From: Siphonodentalium dalli
Lineage: Eukaryota > Mollusca > Scaphopoda > Gadilida > Siphonodentaliidae
Reading direction: 5' to 3'
Length of the DNA: 64,000 bases
Assembly: GCA_032622095.1 (NCBI GenBank)
Contig: CP136069.1
Coordinates: forward strand, 104,188,278 to 104,252,277
Shown here: piece by piece, positions 25,190 through 38,300 of the stretch
How positions within the stretch are numbered: position 1 is the stretch's first letter
Layout of the letters: the number at the start of each line of letters is the position of its first letter
Notes under the pieces: model-generated
The model's database searches: none
What the model saw: the letters and a program-made list of their open reading frames with translations, nothing else
What the model was told of the DNA's origin: nothing
Position numbers and translations under genes: made by a program

Positions 25190-27350
25190 GAGGCCGATCA
25201 CGATCGGCAGATGTTAACCCATCCCTTGGCGATAAAAATTTACTATGATCGGAATCATAAATGAGAGTTTTGGTGTTGAATTATATGAGTATACTGTATG
25301 TACTATTATAGACAAATGTACATAACACAAATATTGGAATGTATGGGTCACCGGCATTTATATAAGAGAATGCACTGCTACAAGATATGTAATGCTAAAC
25401 CACCACAGCCTTGGGTTAAATGTGAAAGGTGTGACCTGAACATGGAATACTTGGGTTAAGAGAGTCCAAGTCTACTGCTAATATCATGTGATGTTTATTG
25501 TTGAATCTTTATTTTAAATTAGATACCATAGCCTTCTTTATCAGATTATGTGTACATTGGCATAAGAGGCATCAGAAAATGATATAGCCTTATCAATAGC
25601 TAAGTAGTCCAAAGGCATGGCATAAAATTGGTGAATTGGATTTAATGTTACTCCAAACAGATTTACAGGTACATAACAAGATTTTGGACCGATTTAAACA
25701 AATTTGGTGTGGTGATTCGGGGTATCCTTGGCAGAGTTATAATGGTGTTAGTTTTTATCCGGACATCACAATATGTGTACCATACTATGGTGAATTGGAT
25801 TTAATGTTGCTCCAAAACAGATTTACCAGTACATAACACAAGATTTTGGACCGATTTAAACAAATTTGGTGTGGTGATTTGGGGTACCCATTGGCAGAGT
25901 TATAATGGTGTTAGTTTTTCAAATTTTCAAACTTAAAAAAATAATTATTTTTAATTATTTTTAAAAAGGGACACATTGGGAATCTTTTTAATCAACTTGT
26001 ATCATAATCATCAATATCTAAATGAAAACAAGTGGTCAATCCGGACATCACAATATGTGTACCATACTATGGTATAGGTACACATAAAAATCAAAATAAA
26101 TTAATCAATCAATAGGGGCAAAGAGTGTGTCAAAATAAACCAATATAAAATGAGACATGGTATCAGATGAAAGTATCAGGAATGTTGAGATTTAACTACA
26201 GAAATCCATGCAAGTGAATGAGGAGAAACCTGGAGATAACAGAAGAATGATTAATTGAAATTTAAAATGAGAACATCCCTACAAATGAATAATAGAGTAT
26301 TCCAATTAAAACTTTAGAACTGAATGGGACAGTCCATTGAATCATGAATGGGTTCAGCTTCACCACTATCATAGAGCTATGTCCTATATACAGTGGCTAA
26401 AAATAACTAATATTTCAATAAGACATCAGTTCTGCAGTCTCTCAGAACACTATGCAGTTAAGCTTGCATTACTGGTAGTTAATTGTAATCTACCTGGGTT
26501 ATCAAAAACTCAAATCTGTTCAATTCTTAGTTGAAAAAGGGCCATAACTCTAGTATAACAAATCAGATCTAACCCATATTCGAACTTGATCTGTATTTTG
26601 AGTTGAGAAACTCTTGAAAACTTTGGTTCCTATCAGTTGAAAAATTGTTGATTTAACGAAGCATTCATGAATTCTATGTCAAAGGGCCATAACTCCATAA
26701 AAAAAAATCGGATCAAAACCCATATTCGAACTCGATATGTATTTTGGACTGAGCAACTCACATACCAAATTTGGTTAGTCAGATAATATTTTTTTGAGTT
26801 ATGGCAGCATACATGAATTCTAAGTTGAAAAAGGGCCATAACTCCATAAAAAAAACTCGGATCAAACCCATATTCGAACTCGATCTGTATTTGGTGCTGA
26901 GAAATTGATATAAAAAAATTTGTTCCGATCAGATAGAAAATATTTCAGTTATCGCACCATGCGTAAAGTGTCTACAGACAGACAGACGGACGGACGGACT
27001 AACGACGAGTGGTCAATCCGGACAACGACACTATGTTTACCATACTATGGTATGGGTAAACATAAAAACCTATATGTTGTAAACAACTTGGTGGCATTTC
27101 TAACCAAAGTTCAGTTAGTGGAGGTTTTCTCGGTGTTGCTTATTGCATAGTATTTCCATAATGTTTGTTTACATAACATGTCGTTTGTTTACATAACACA
27201 CAGTACTAGTACTAACATCACAGTAACATGACAATAACATGTAATTCATGCGATATTAATGATTGGAATAAGAACAGAATTTGTCTATAAATTAATATTA
27301 TTTCCGTTTATGGCGGTTTTAACGGATGTGACTATTTTAACAGCAATACC
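25190..27350. repeat. Right arm of the large inverted repeat
   Basis: This is the reverse-complement partner of 13400-15970. Landmarks are 'gatcacgatcggcagatgttaacccatccctt' (with 15934-15965), 'gaatgcactg', 'ccttgggttaaatgtgaaa', 'gccatgccttt' in complement, 'gcaccatgcgtaaagtgtct', and 'ccgtttatggcggttttaacgg'. A further inverted match near 25130 ('ccattcaacaccgaaatcttgag', with 13690-13715) is out of order, so rearrangement has occurred since the duplication. Confidence 0.75.
26520..27066. repeat. Short tandem units of a 'gggccataactcc' repeat
   Basis: Three or four degenerate units of about 140 bp share 'gttgaaaaagggccataactc', 'cggatcaaa', 'cccatattcgaactcgat' and 'ctgtattttg'. The series closes with GACGGACGGACGG and the palindromic 'gtttaccatactatggtatgggtaaac'. 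The same layout (units, then GACG repeats, then a terminal palindrome) is seen at 48.75-49.72 kb with a different palindrome. Confidence 0.7.
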
Positions 27351-27359
27351 AACTGCCAA

Positions 27360-29478
27360 CACTTACTATAATTAACGTCAGAAGGTTGTACCATGGACAT
27401 TTTAATGATTAAATTATTATTAACATTTGATAAAATATTTATAGTGTTAGAATCATAAGTGGGTCCCAGTTATGTTGACATATGCCCTTTAAATTTTACG
27501 TAGCTTATTTCTTGGAGTAGCTAACATATTTCCCTGAATGTAAAATAAATTTATATTTATATAATCACAAACGATCTTCGTCGGGCTTTTTAGAGTCTTT
27601 AAGTTAAGCTACTCGTATCCGGTCCTCATACACTACAGAAGGAAATGATGTGTCACAATCATCACTGATATGAAAATAATGTGTTTGGCTAAATGGTCAA
27701 AATTTAGATCCAAAAAGATGAATGCCTGGAGTGAGAATATCTACCACGAGGTCTCAAGCAGTCTACCTCTTCACATGCAAAATAGCAAAATAACATTGAA
27801 TGTCTCAATGACACCATGGCTTGAGGGTGGGAACGACCCACCATATGGTAGATATTCAACCAGGCTCTGCTTAAGTTAAATTTTAAAGTTTAAACTAAAT
27901 TCAACACATTAAAAAATATCAGTTTTTGAATTGATGACTATTGTACATGTACAGTACACATCAAATAGTAATAACAATTAACATTATGATCTTGTAACTA
28001 AACATGATAGAATATTGACAGTATTGTGGTATTAACTACTACGAGTAATATTAGTACTAATAGTACTAGTCTATCATAATATATAGGCACATGATGTATG
28101 GGGAATTTAAGGACAATAACAATAGTTACAACATTCTTTATTGCGATTAAGCCTTTAGAGGGCGTTCTCTAGTAGATTATCATATTTTATCTGCATGATA
28201 AGATTCCATAATTTTGAGACAACTTTAGCAGAAGTTGGCGTTAATGAAGCTTTGTTTTCATTAACGCCCACTTGCGGTTAAATCACCGATCACGTAATGA
28301 CATGAGGACGAGTGGTAATAATAGTAACAACATGATATTGTCGAGCACAATGGTTTATTAACAGCCCTACAGGAATGATTAACAGCCCTTGGTACAATTA
28401 GAGGCATGGGGCTGTTAATCATTCCTATCGAGCCCATCATGTTATTATTATATATCAATGCACTATCATGTTATTTTGTCATTGTTATCAGTAGTATGTT
28501 GTCGTTTATATTTCATATGATAAAATAAATAAAGAATGATTTTAAACAATGTTTATGGTATTATGGGGCCAACTTTGCATTAATTACTTTTACACAGGTC
28601 AATTAACATGATGAATAGACCTGTTAAATATCACGGATTGTACGTGATACTCCCAGATTGTCATAGATAAAACCTCCAAAATACGAAAGAGAATCGATTT
28701 CTCCCGCATGTGCAGATGTCTTAACATCAAGAGTAATTTCATATTAATCATTATAAATCCATAATGATAACATAGGCAAGCATGAATGACAATGTCTGGG
28801 CATGCGCATTGATGTCTGAGGTTAATATTTGAGACGAGTATAGTGATAAAACGATCATAAAATTAGTCAATCCCTTAATGTGATAGTCTGTTAATTGGGG
28901 AAAAAAACACTACATATATGTCTGAAGTGTAATATTAGTGTAAGGATGCAACACGATATACGAAAATATATGAAACGTAAGTCGCGACAAGATAAGCTGG
29001 TAAAGTCAACTCAGTACACACTTCAAAAATTTATATCTGATCACTGTGAGCTTTGATGGCCGGGTATGTTCCTCGACACGAAGCAAATCGATGATTTTTA
29101 CACCCAAACCAAAGAAATATTAATTTAGGAGCATCTGATCAAATTGAGTACCTGTAATAGCATGTAATTAACCCTATCCACATAAGGTCATGCAGGGTGA
29201 ACTACCCGAGCAGCTACATACATTGGCATTATCTGGGATAACTTCCCAAAACATGCAAAAGAGTCACTATAATTATCTTTCAAGTTTTCAACCAATATAC
29301 ATCGAAAAAAAATTATTCCGATTTCTTTTAAAATTAATGAAACACACAGAATATTTATTTATTGATACTATTCATTATTATATGACTATCGCTTTTCTTT
29401 CCCCAATACCGCTATTGTATAGCGATCATTTCCTGGCCATCGGATCAGCTGCAGTTTGATCCGATCATATAATAAACC
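27360..29478. other. Intergenic with two short hairpins
   Basis: No gene recognised; the open frames at 27670 and 29190 match nothing I know. Two inverted repeats stand out: GGCGTTAATGAA at 28237-28248 with its complement at 28257-28268, and AGGAATGATTAACAGCCC at 28371-28388 with its complement at 28409-28426. Confidence 0.5.
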
Positions 29479-29646
29479 TGTTATTGCTGCAGTGATTTGA
29501 TCTGGGGCGAAGTATCACGTCTCGTTGAAGAGGTCAGATCGCTGGATCAAACTCGACGCCTGTGGTGGCTCGTTTGATCCAGCGATCTGACCTCTTCAAC
29601 GAGAACGTGATACTTCGCCCCAGATCAATTCACTGCAGCAATAACA
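29479..29646. repeat. Long hairpin, 74-bp arms
   Basis: Bases 29479-29552 are the near-perfect reverse complement of 29572-29646, with a 19-base loop ('tcgacgcctgtggtggctc'). Arms start TGTTATTGCTGCAGTGA and include GGCGAAGTATCACGT and GGTCAGATCGCTGGATCAAA. A transcript would fold to a long duplex. No target duplication is evident at the ends. A small related stem ('cggatca…ttgatccg') precedes it at about 29439-29463. Confidence 0.9.
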
Positions 29647-29649
29647 TGT

Positions 29650-31263
29650 ATTTATCACAAATCGATTTAGTTTAGCCAGATGTGTAACTTGTGTTGTTCG
29701 CCCTGATCTGTTACTAGTGTTACACTGTGTTACTGTTAGGTAGTTTTATAGACGAAGTTAGGATACTTATTTAACTTTCCCAATTGGCATTCACTCCTTG
29801 GCCTATAGAAAAATTCCCGATTACCTTCCATACGAAACTACATATATTTTCCTCGTTTTAGTGTATTTGGCAGCTATTCTTTCTCTTATATAAGGAATGG
29901 CAACGATTATTTCACTCATCCTATTCCACTAATTTGCCTCGAATTGTAGTCACCGGAAGTTGTCCAGAAACAGCTGATAAGCACATGTTGAAACCACGTG
30001 TATTCTGATAAGCACCCTTTGAAACCACGTACGTGTATTCTGATGAGCACATGTTTGAGACCACACCCCAAATCTCCATATTTGGATGAAACCACGCCTA
30101 TTTTTGGTTCCCATACCGTAGAAGCGGGGGCTGATTCAGACCTTTCCGATATTTAACACATGGATTTACAGTTCATACGCTCTTTATCAACGACACTGCG
30201 GATACGAATGCTCTTTAACTATCAACGCGATTAACCCCACAGTGCCAATGACGGTCATTTTGGTGATTGAGAGTGGAGAAGGGGTGCTGGGAGCTTCTCC
30301 AAAACGACGGTAAACACTGCCCGTGGGTTTTAACCTTAGATTGGAAGTTTGAGCTCAATCGGTCCAGCCGTTTTCCCGGCCATAACTAACAGACAGACAG
30401 ACAAACAGAAGTCCCAAAATATATATTAGATACTATATAGTAATAATCAAATATCTTTTAAATAGTTTTATTTGGTAAATATAAACATTACATTTACATA
30501 ATAATATATATATATATATATATATAAGCTGATGGGAGCTTTATTTTATATGAACCAAGCCACAACGCAAAATGCCCGTCGCGCTGTGTTCTAGGCGATT
30601 TAATTGGACTTTCGTCAATCAAATATCATTAAAATAGTTTTATATGGTCATATAAACATCACATATACATAATATAGAATAAACTTCAATTTTGCTTCTT
30701 AATTATTCCTACGGCTTGGTATGGCTTGGTGTTAAATAGTCACACCAGTAGTTTATACTCCATATTTAGCAAATCATTGACATGCAAGTCAATGCAGGGT
30801 ACCCTTGCAGGTTTGTGAACGTGGCCTTAGTCGGGATTGTATGTGAGCCATGTATGGAAGCTGACTAGTATGGCTGTAGAGAGCGCCAGACAGAGCGATA
30901 GGAGTTTGTCTACTCATTAATGCATTCTTTAGATGTAATTATTCGCTATGTATACGTATGTTCAATTGTTATTCAATAAAAATATTTATAAAAAAACAAA
31001 CTTGGTAATAATATTAGTAACAGGGATGTTAACAATGTCAAATTAATACAAGTATTATTAAATCAATAACTAACTTCTATTTTATTTCTATCTGGTGGGT
31101 CGAATACATCAGCATTAAATATATCGTGATTTATAACCGATTGTTAATGTTATTGAATACGTCCGTTGAGTTTAATTCAAGATTGCAGACAAACGATACT
31201 TTGAGATCATGTGTGTCTTTTTGAGAGATCCTGGATTCTTTTTGCACGTTTAATAAATCCTGT
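29650..31263. other. Intergenic with an RTE-type LINE 3' end
   Basis: At 30340-30408, 'agtttgagctcaatcggtccagccgttttcccggccataac' followed by ACAGACAGACAGACA resembles the 3' ends of RTE/BovB-type LINEs and the SINEs that borrow them. A (TA)n run lies near 30506. Nothing else in the stretch is recognisable as a gene. Confidence 0.45.
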
Positions 31264-32975
31264 TTGTCTTTTTGCACGATACCATGCGACAATGAGAATG
31301 ACCAATTCACTGTTCAGCCATCAGAAAAGAGGGGCAGCTTCGATCTTAATATACTTGAACATACTATGAACAGCGATTTAGACAAAATTACAGCGTGGTC
31401 CCAAAACTGGTTGGTCAGTTTCAACCCAACTAAAACAGTTGGCATGTCCTTTTCATTAGTTGCGCCCTCAACAGTGAAACCAAACCTCAATTTCGTAGGA
31501 AATTCAATCAACTTCGTGGACAAGCATATACACTTAGGTCTGGAACTCCACTCAAATCTCAAATGGAACGCACACATTGAAGGGTCTGTCAAAAGAATTG
31601 CCTCACGTCTGTCTCAACTCCGGCGGATTAAATATCAACTCAACCGGAAAACCATTGAAATTATTTACAAAACATATATTTTACCCTTATTTGATTATTC
31701 AGACGCCGTCTGGGACAATGCCTCAAATTATATGTTAGAGAAGCTTGACTGGCTTCATGTCGACGCTGGACGGATAGTCAGTGGTATCACCCGTTCTGCT
31801 TCGAACAACACGGTATTACAGGAGGTCGGATGGCCATCACTCAATAAACGACGTCAACTACATAAACTGCAGGCACTCTATAAAATAATCAATAATCTAG
31901 CCCCCTCTTATCTAGCCAATACACGTCCCCCCCCCCCCCCAGATCACACGAGGTTGCAGATTATAATTGGAGACGCCCCGGTAAATTTTACTCATACTAT
32001 TGCAATACTGAACACTTCAAACAGTCCTTTTTTCCAGCGATGGTGTTAGAATGGAATAAGCTTCCCAAAGTAATCACCGATGCTGATCAATCTTCTACCT
32101 TTAAAACCAACTTGTATCATATAGATCCCACAATCAGCCCCCTCTACATTTCTATGCTGGACGCAGGAAATACAACATTTTTCATTGTCGCATACGTAAT
32201 TTTTGCAGTGAACTCCGATGTGATATGTTCAAAAATTATATCGCTGACAGCCCCGCATGCTCATGTGGAAATAGATCTGAAGACGCATATCACTATTTCT
32301 TCATGTGCCCATTGTACCAACGTGAGCGCTCAGTTCTCTTTGAGAAACTAGACCGCGTAAATCTCAAAGTAAGCCATATTTCAGAACTCATGTGTGGATT
32401 ACCTTATCTCTCGTCCCAACAAAATATGAAACTATTTTCGATCACACAGCAATATATTGCAGCGACTAAGCGTTTTGACCCCTAATGATTATATTTATCT
32501 TATTTGCGAATCTATACTTGCTTCCGGAATTTCAACTTTTACCTCACAAGTGGACAAACCTCCCATTCAAACATCTCATTCTGATTTATCATCTGTATTG
32601 CCTTCCAGAGCACAACAATAACAAAATAGAGAACGAATCAAGTGTACCATTATATTTTACAACCAACACAAAAGTGCTTAGAATAGATAATATATTGGCA
32701 CTTGTCAATCATTCCAACATTAATAAAATAGTGACATTCTTCAAATACAAATTTTCTCACAGATAAGAAGCAATCTCATGTTGGATCATCTCTGGAAGGC
32801 GCTACACATTATATCTCCCATAACTTCTCACCATGTAAATAAGTTTGTACCGTCATCTTGATCACATGTGTGTTACAATATTGTATTAGGAGAGGGGCTT
32901 CATAAGTTGCAAAAACTTGTGCCCCAATCCCTTTTGTATATTTTGCAAATAAAATATGTTTCAAGTCAAGATGAC
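31264..32975 (+). pseudogene. LINE relic, C-terminal half of reverse transcriptase ORF
   Basis: The 261-codon frame 31264-32049 covers the region after the catalytic palm of a non-LTR reverse transcriptase: a worn FADDT block (LSFCT), ITAWSQNWLVSFNPTKT, the HLGLELHSNLKWNAHI block, LSQLRRIKYQLNRKTIEIIY, YSDAVWDN and a thumb-like helical part. It shifts frame near 32040 and again near 32190, then continues at 32195-32485 with HCRIRNFCS and a C-terminal finger, C-x-C-G-x4-D-x2-H-x4-C. The 5' part with the catalytic motifs is missing, as in 5'-truncated copies. The 3' untranslated part ends near 32975 with 'gcaaataaaatatgtttcaag'. Same family as the piece at 39.6 kb. Confidence 0.85.
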
Positions 32976-35077
32976 ATGATGATAATAATGACAAGAAGAT
33001 CAGTACGAAATAGCTGCAGTGCGCAATATAGAGCTTCCGATGCTTCTGACTGAAAAATAAAGGTTGGGGATAAGCGGAACACCGTATGCGTAACGTAACT
33101 GTCACAAGTATAACGTACTCTGATAACAACTTATCGCCAATATCATGCTTAAAGGGGCACTTTGATTATTGCGACATAACGAAGAAGCGGGCCCCGTTGG
33201 TTCAGAGTGCCCGGGTGAAAATAATTAGCGCAGTGTGTGTACTACGGTATGCGATGTCTGCAGTATCGGGGGAATTGAATGCTATCGCCTGGTGCTCTGA
33301 AGCCAAGCGCTTGTCACTCGATAGCCAACAGTGAACAGACCTGTTTGTTTCATGCATGCTCAATTTGTGTGTGTGTTTTATTTATCGTTATGATATATAT
33401 ATGCTCACATAAATCAGAATGAACTATTTATTTTATATACGGACTGTTGATTCTTGAAAGTGCAGCTAACTCGTATACTGACGTATATAGTAAAACTCTG
33501 AATGCAATATAGTTGCTGGACGCTGCATATGGCCAGTTTTATGCCGAGAACAGGGGCGTACATGTCAGGGATGTGCATTGTAACATTGGTGCCACCCACC
33601 CCCCCCCCCCCAAACAAATTGGTCAAACTTTTTGGAAAACTTGTCTGAAAATAGTTGAGTTTGATTGTTGATGTTGAACATTCCAATGATCGGTGTAAAC
33701 ATATATATATTTTTAAATTATGTAGTTTGAGACATAAATTCAATCAAAACAATATTCCACCAATGTCAAATACCACACAGTTGGATTCTTTGGTTTTTTA
33801 GGATTGCATAAAGTCACCTAATCCGGGCCATATATAGTCGTACGGGTGCATGAATTCTTAGGGGGGCTGAGACTTTGTGCCCGATCTTTTGTTACAAGAT
33901 ATATACTATCATGGTTGCATCTAGCACAGTTTTTTTAATATACCTTCTATGTACACATATATGTACACATAAATATAACAACATAGTTCAAATTAGCCGT
34001 TTAAAGTATGTATAATTCGGACAGGAATGTGTACTATACTGTAATTTACATCAATTTCCAACTGAACTACCATTCAAATTGCCCGAGTTTGAGCTTTCCC
34101 TGGTGCGTACGGCTATGATTTGCAGTTGTTTCGGTTGACCATGTGCACCAACCCCCATCAACAAAAAAAACATCTATGGACGTCTCTCGTCATGCACTTG
34201 TCGCATATATATACAGAAGAGGGTGTGTGCATGCCGAATATACGGCAATATATTCGATAATATATAATATAATAGATAATAAGATATATACAATGTTATT
34301 TCATCAAGTGACGTAGTCATAATTTCAAAATACGGGGCTATTATATACATTACACTTTAGGAACGCATTTTATATATATTAGATGTATAGCCATGTCGGG
34401 GGTATATATATGGAGTTAGTGGGTTAGGTGGTATAGGGAGTTGATGAGTTAGTGGGATGCAGTAATAACACTTACTCACAACAATTAATATGGGGCGTGC
34501 TTATTGGGACCACACGTGCTCATGCTGTCGGTATTTATTTGTTGCATGTCATCGGGTCTGCAGGTAATTTATCTTTATCTGAATTTTGTTTTGACACCAC
34601 AGATCGGGAGGCGTAGCATATGGTTCTGTACATTGGTATACAGCCAAATGGATCATACAATATTGCTCATATATTCCGGTGGCCCATTAATCACTCGTGG
34701 TCGGGCAGTGTTGTTATTTTTATCTTGACAGTTCCATGGACTTGAAATAGAAGACGGATAAAATATAATCTATCTATGGTGTTTCTTATCGGCAAATTAA
34801 TGAATTGATGAGAATGGCAACTTCAAGTTACACATTCCCTGTTTTATGACTCCCACTAATCTCACCATTCACATACATATGTGTAACAAAATATTGTTTT
34901 ACCATCCGGCCATATCCGCTCCGAAAACATCAGTGCCACCAATATAACTAACGGGAATTGTTTGTTTTATATGCACGGACTTGGATACTTTTCTCTAAAT
35001 TCTTCAAACAGATAACATAAAATATATAACGTCGGGATATTATTGTTACTTGATCTGAGATATTCACAATATCTAAA
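32976..35077. other. Intergenic upstream of the ballast gene
   Basis: No coding sequence is recognised in 32976-35077. A C-run (33598-33611), several 'tatatata' runs and a TTAA followed by AGGGGCACT at about 33151 are the only features; the last resembles one end of the TTAA-type elements, but no partner end is found. The promoter of the + strand gene must lie near 35.0 kb; I see no clear TATA or initiator. Confidence 0.4.
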
Positions 35078-35335
35078 ATGTCCACACGGAAAGGAAAAGG
35101 TCGCGCAAAAAAGCAAAAGATTTCGTATTCACCATGTGATTGTTCCAATGTTTGTAACAGGACGACGAAACGTGGTGCGTGTCCTTGTCTGTCAAGGCAG
35201 TCTTTTTGCACATCGAGTTGCACCTGTGGATCATCTAAAATGCCTTGCCAGAATAGGCCGCTCACCAAGGGCTCAGTTCTTTCGGAGGAGCTCGGTTTGG
35301 GAGATCTGAGCAGCGATTCATCAGATGACGAGAGG
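35078..35335 (+). CDS. Exon 1 of ballast gene (CXC domain)
   Basis: This encodes 86 residues from the ATG at 35078: a basic leader (STRKGKGRAKKQK), the ten-cysteine CXC-like block, then a serine/aspartate-rich tail. The donor is AGG|GTAAAC at 35336. Reading past the donor stays open to 35536, but with no cysteine logic, and a good downstream exon exists, so splicing here is preferred. Confidence 0.75.
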
Positions 35336-38300
35336 GTAAACATTCTTTATCATATTTCATGCAAGTGCGAGCCAAAACGTTCGCGCATCACGTTGGCTGG
35401 GAGCGGATATGCACACCCCTGTTCTAAATTCACATGTGTGCATGAAATCAGATTCCCACTCATCTATCAACGCACAGCCAAACGTGCTGCGCGAAATATT
35501 TTCAAGACACATAACATGTATCATAATAAATTATAAGTAAAATGGAAAGGACGTTACATCTCTGATTAATTTGTATAAGGCCTGCCTCTGTAAAAAAAAA
35601 AAAACTGAAACGATAAATATTTTCCATGTCATGTGGCTGCTTCTTTCTGTCTAATTTTCATGTCATATGGCTGCTTCTTTCTGTCTTTAGTTCATCTGGA
35701 ACTCAAGGCTGCCATCATTTTATAATTTCAGGTCATTTCAGTTAGCTTCTATGAAGATGGCGATAATGTTAGGGAAGTTCTGTTACCTGAACACGGTGAC
35801 CTGGACGAAAGTCTGCAAGATGTAGCACGACGAACCCCTGCTGTATCTATACAGGTGAGTGAGCAATTATCAATGCACCTTGCTTGACATTTCTAAATAA
35901 AGGGCCAAGTGAATTTATTACTTTCTTCTGATATTGTTTCAGTCAAGTCTTTTATAAAGATAAATTCAGTGGTTTTAATTATATTTTTAATTTAGAATGT
36001 ATACACAGGTACAATAATAAACATACATAATTATGAAGAAACAATATTGAATGCTAGAATGTCCCACCCATCTATATTGGGTAGATTGGTAACAAAATTG
36101 TGCACATTATGACTAAATAATCATAAAATGTAAAATTTTGCATACCTTACTCGTATTTAAATTCGCGCAGTACTATTTTTCGCTCAGTTTTGAATTCGCG
36201 CATTTTGAATTCGCGCACCATGCTGCGCGAATTCAAAACTGATTAAATTATTTTCTTAAAATGCTCAGTTTTGATGAAAGTTTCAGATCTTAATCGTTAA
36301 TGAAGATACATGTGCATATTAAACACCATCACGGTGGCTTTACATCGTGTATAATTTAACATAACTGCATCAATGTCTTGAGAAGACGGCTGTTTATACG
36401 CTCCGAGTAATTATTCTGATATTGAAATAGTTACATAATTGAAATGAACTCGAAAGAAGTAAAACCACATGCACGTTTAAAAAAAAACTTACATCAGACA
36501 TATTGACATGACTATATCTCAGAACGTTCATTCACTGTGTAGTGCTAGTTGTGAAAAGGGGGACGTGCTTTCGTGCATCTTCAGTCAGCAATATGTGTAT
36601 TTATTATTTCAACAGCAATGATGATACGATGATGTGTGGCTGTATACTTATATCATACATATCAGTAATGGTTTTGATGTTGGTTACCCGCATGTAAATT
36701 ATAGTCCTACAAGCCTAATATTCGGACCAACCTTCCGTAGTCTATATACATGTACGTAACTCATCAACATATAGCCTTCTTGTTCCTCGGTGATTGGTAT
36801 ACACTTAGGAGTCGTACTATTTTTCGCTCAGTTTTAAATTCGCGCACCGACGGATGCGCGAAAAATAGTACTGCGAGAATTTAAATACGAGTAAGGTATA
36901 CAGTAAGTATCATTATGACACATTATTCAGAATTCTGAAGTCATCAGGCGTGTTGGGTAGTGTTGCAATCAAGATGTAATTCTGAACCAATGGGAGATTA
37001 TCACGGTTTGCTCAAAAAGTTGTGATGACATACTTATTGGAAAGCATATGCCACTTTCCTATGATTAAGGGCTCTGATGAGTAATCTGTTATATAAACAG
37101 ATATTAACTTGGTATGGTGACACACTAAACATGTGCAAAGGTTCATGCTTTAGTCAAAAATTTAACAATTACCTTGAAAAATGGTCTTAATTGACTCCAC
37201 TATTACATCGTAAATATGGAATAATAAAGTTCAATACACATTTTATCTTGACTTGCCTATCTCAAGATGCCAAAATAATATTTCAAGATCTGTACTTGCG
37301 CAAGTCGAGATCTCAAGATATTATCTTCAGTTTAGAGATATCCAGTTATCTTTCTTTATTTTATTTTGAAATCTCAAGTTGTAAGTTGAGATACTATCCC
37401 CCACAGCCAGATAGTATTGAGATACTATCCCCAGATAGTATATAAAAATAGAGGCCAATCACGATCGGCAGATGTTTAACCCATACCTTGGCAATAGTGA
37501 TTAGTTATTTTCATAAATCTGTACACCAATCTTTTCATGAGTATAAGACTTTCAACAATTCACAGTTTACTATTAATTAATAGTTCCCAAGTGGAATCAG
37601 ACTTATTGGGCAACTTGCTCACATAAACACAATATGACCATGGATATGGCATTAAATTTCAACCTATTAGGTCACATGTATGTGTTATAGAGTGATAACG
37701 CTGAATAACCCAACCAACAGACAGATGCACTATAGCTGTTAAAGATATAATAGTTACGAAATTAAGCACAAAACATCATAATAACTCTATTTATCTACTT
37801 CTTACATTGGAACCCGAGTCATAACATTATATTGTTGTGTTAGCTCATACTAAAAAGTTATGGGGTCATTGAAATTAGAGACCAATCAATACTTGAACAT
37901 CTATACACGTGAGGTGTATAGACCTGGATATTAAATATGATTGATAATTGTTGGATATAAAATATTTTAATGCAGAATTATCAGATAATGAAAGGTGAGA
38001 TATGAGAATGGTCAGATTGAAAATATTTTCATAACATTGGATTGCATACAGTATATCTATGGTTAATTTTATTCTAAGCTGATCATATGTACCAAATTTG
38101 GTGCTGATCAGATGAAAAATATTTAAGTCATCACAGCTTGTATGAATTCTATTTATAAACAAGAGTGAAAAGGGTTAACAAAACAATACCAAAATCCATA
38201 CAGAACGTGCTAAGAAAGACCTAGGTAAGAAATACTGAGGCAGATCATAAGAAAATTGTTTGACTTAGATGCATCAGATAGCATTTGTGTGCAGGGTTAA

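Noticed and set aside
32225-32485. Separate 86-residue gene
   Set aside because: It is the frameshifted C-terminal finger of the LINE that starts at 31264.
33151-33165. TTAA-AGGGGCACT as the left end of a large transposon containing the 35-48 kb genes
   Set aside because: Similarity to the 47979 element end stops after about 13 bases, and the only candidate right end (48554) already pairs perfectly with 47979.
34948-35343. 131-residue minus-strand frame opposite ballast exon 1
   Set aside because: It is the shadow of the cysteine-rich exon, without recognisable domains.
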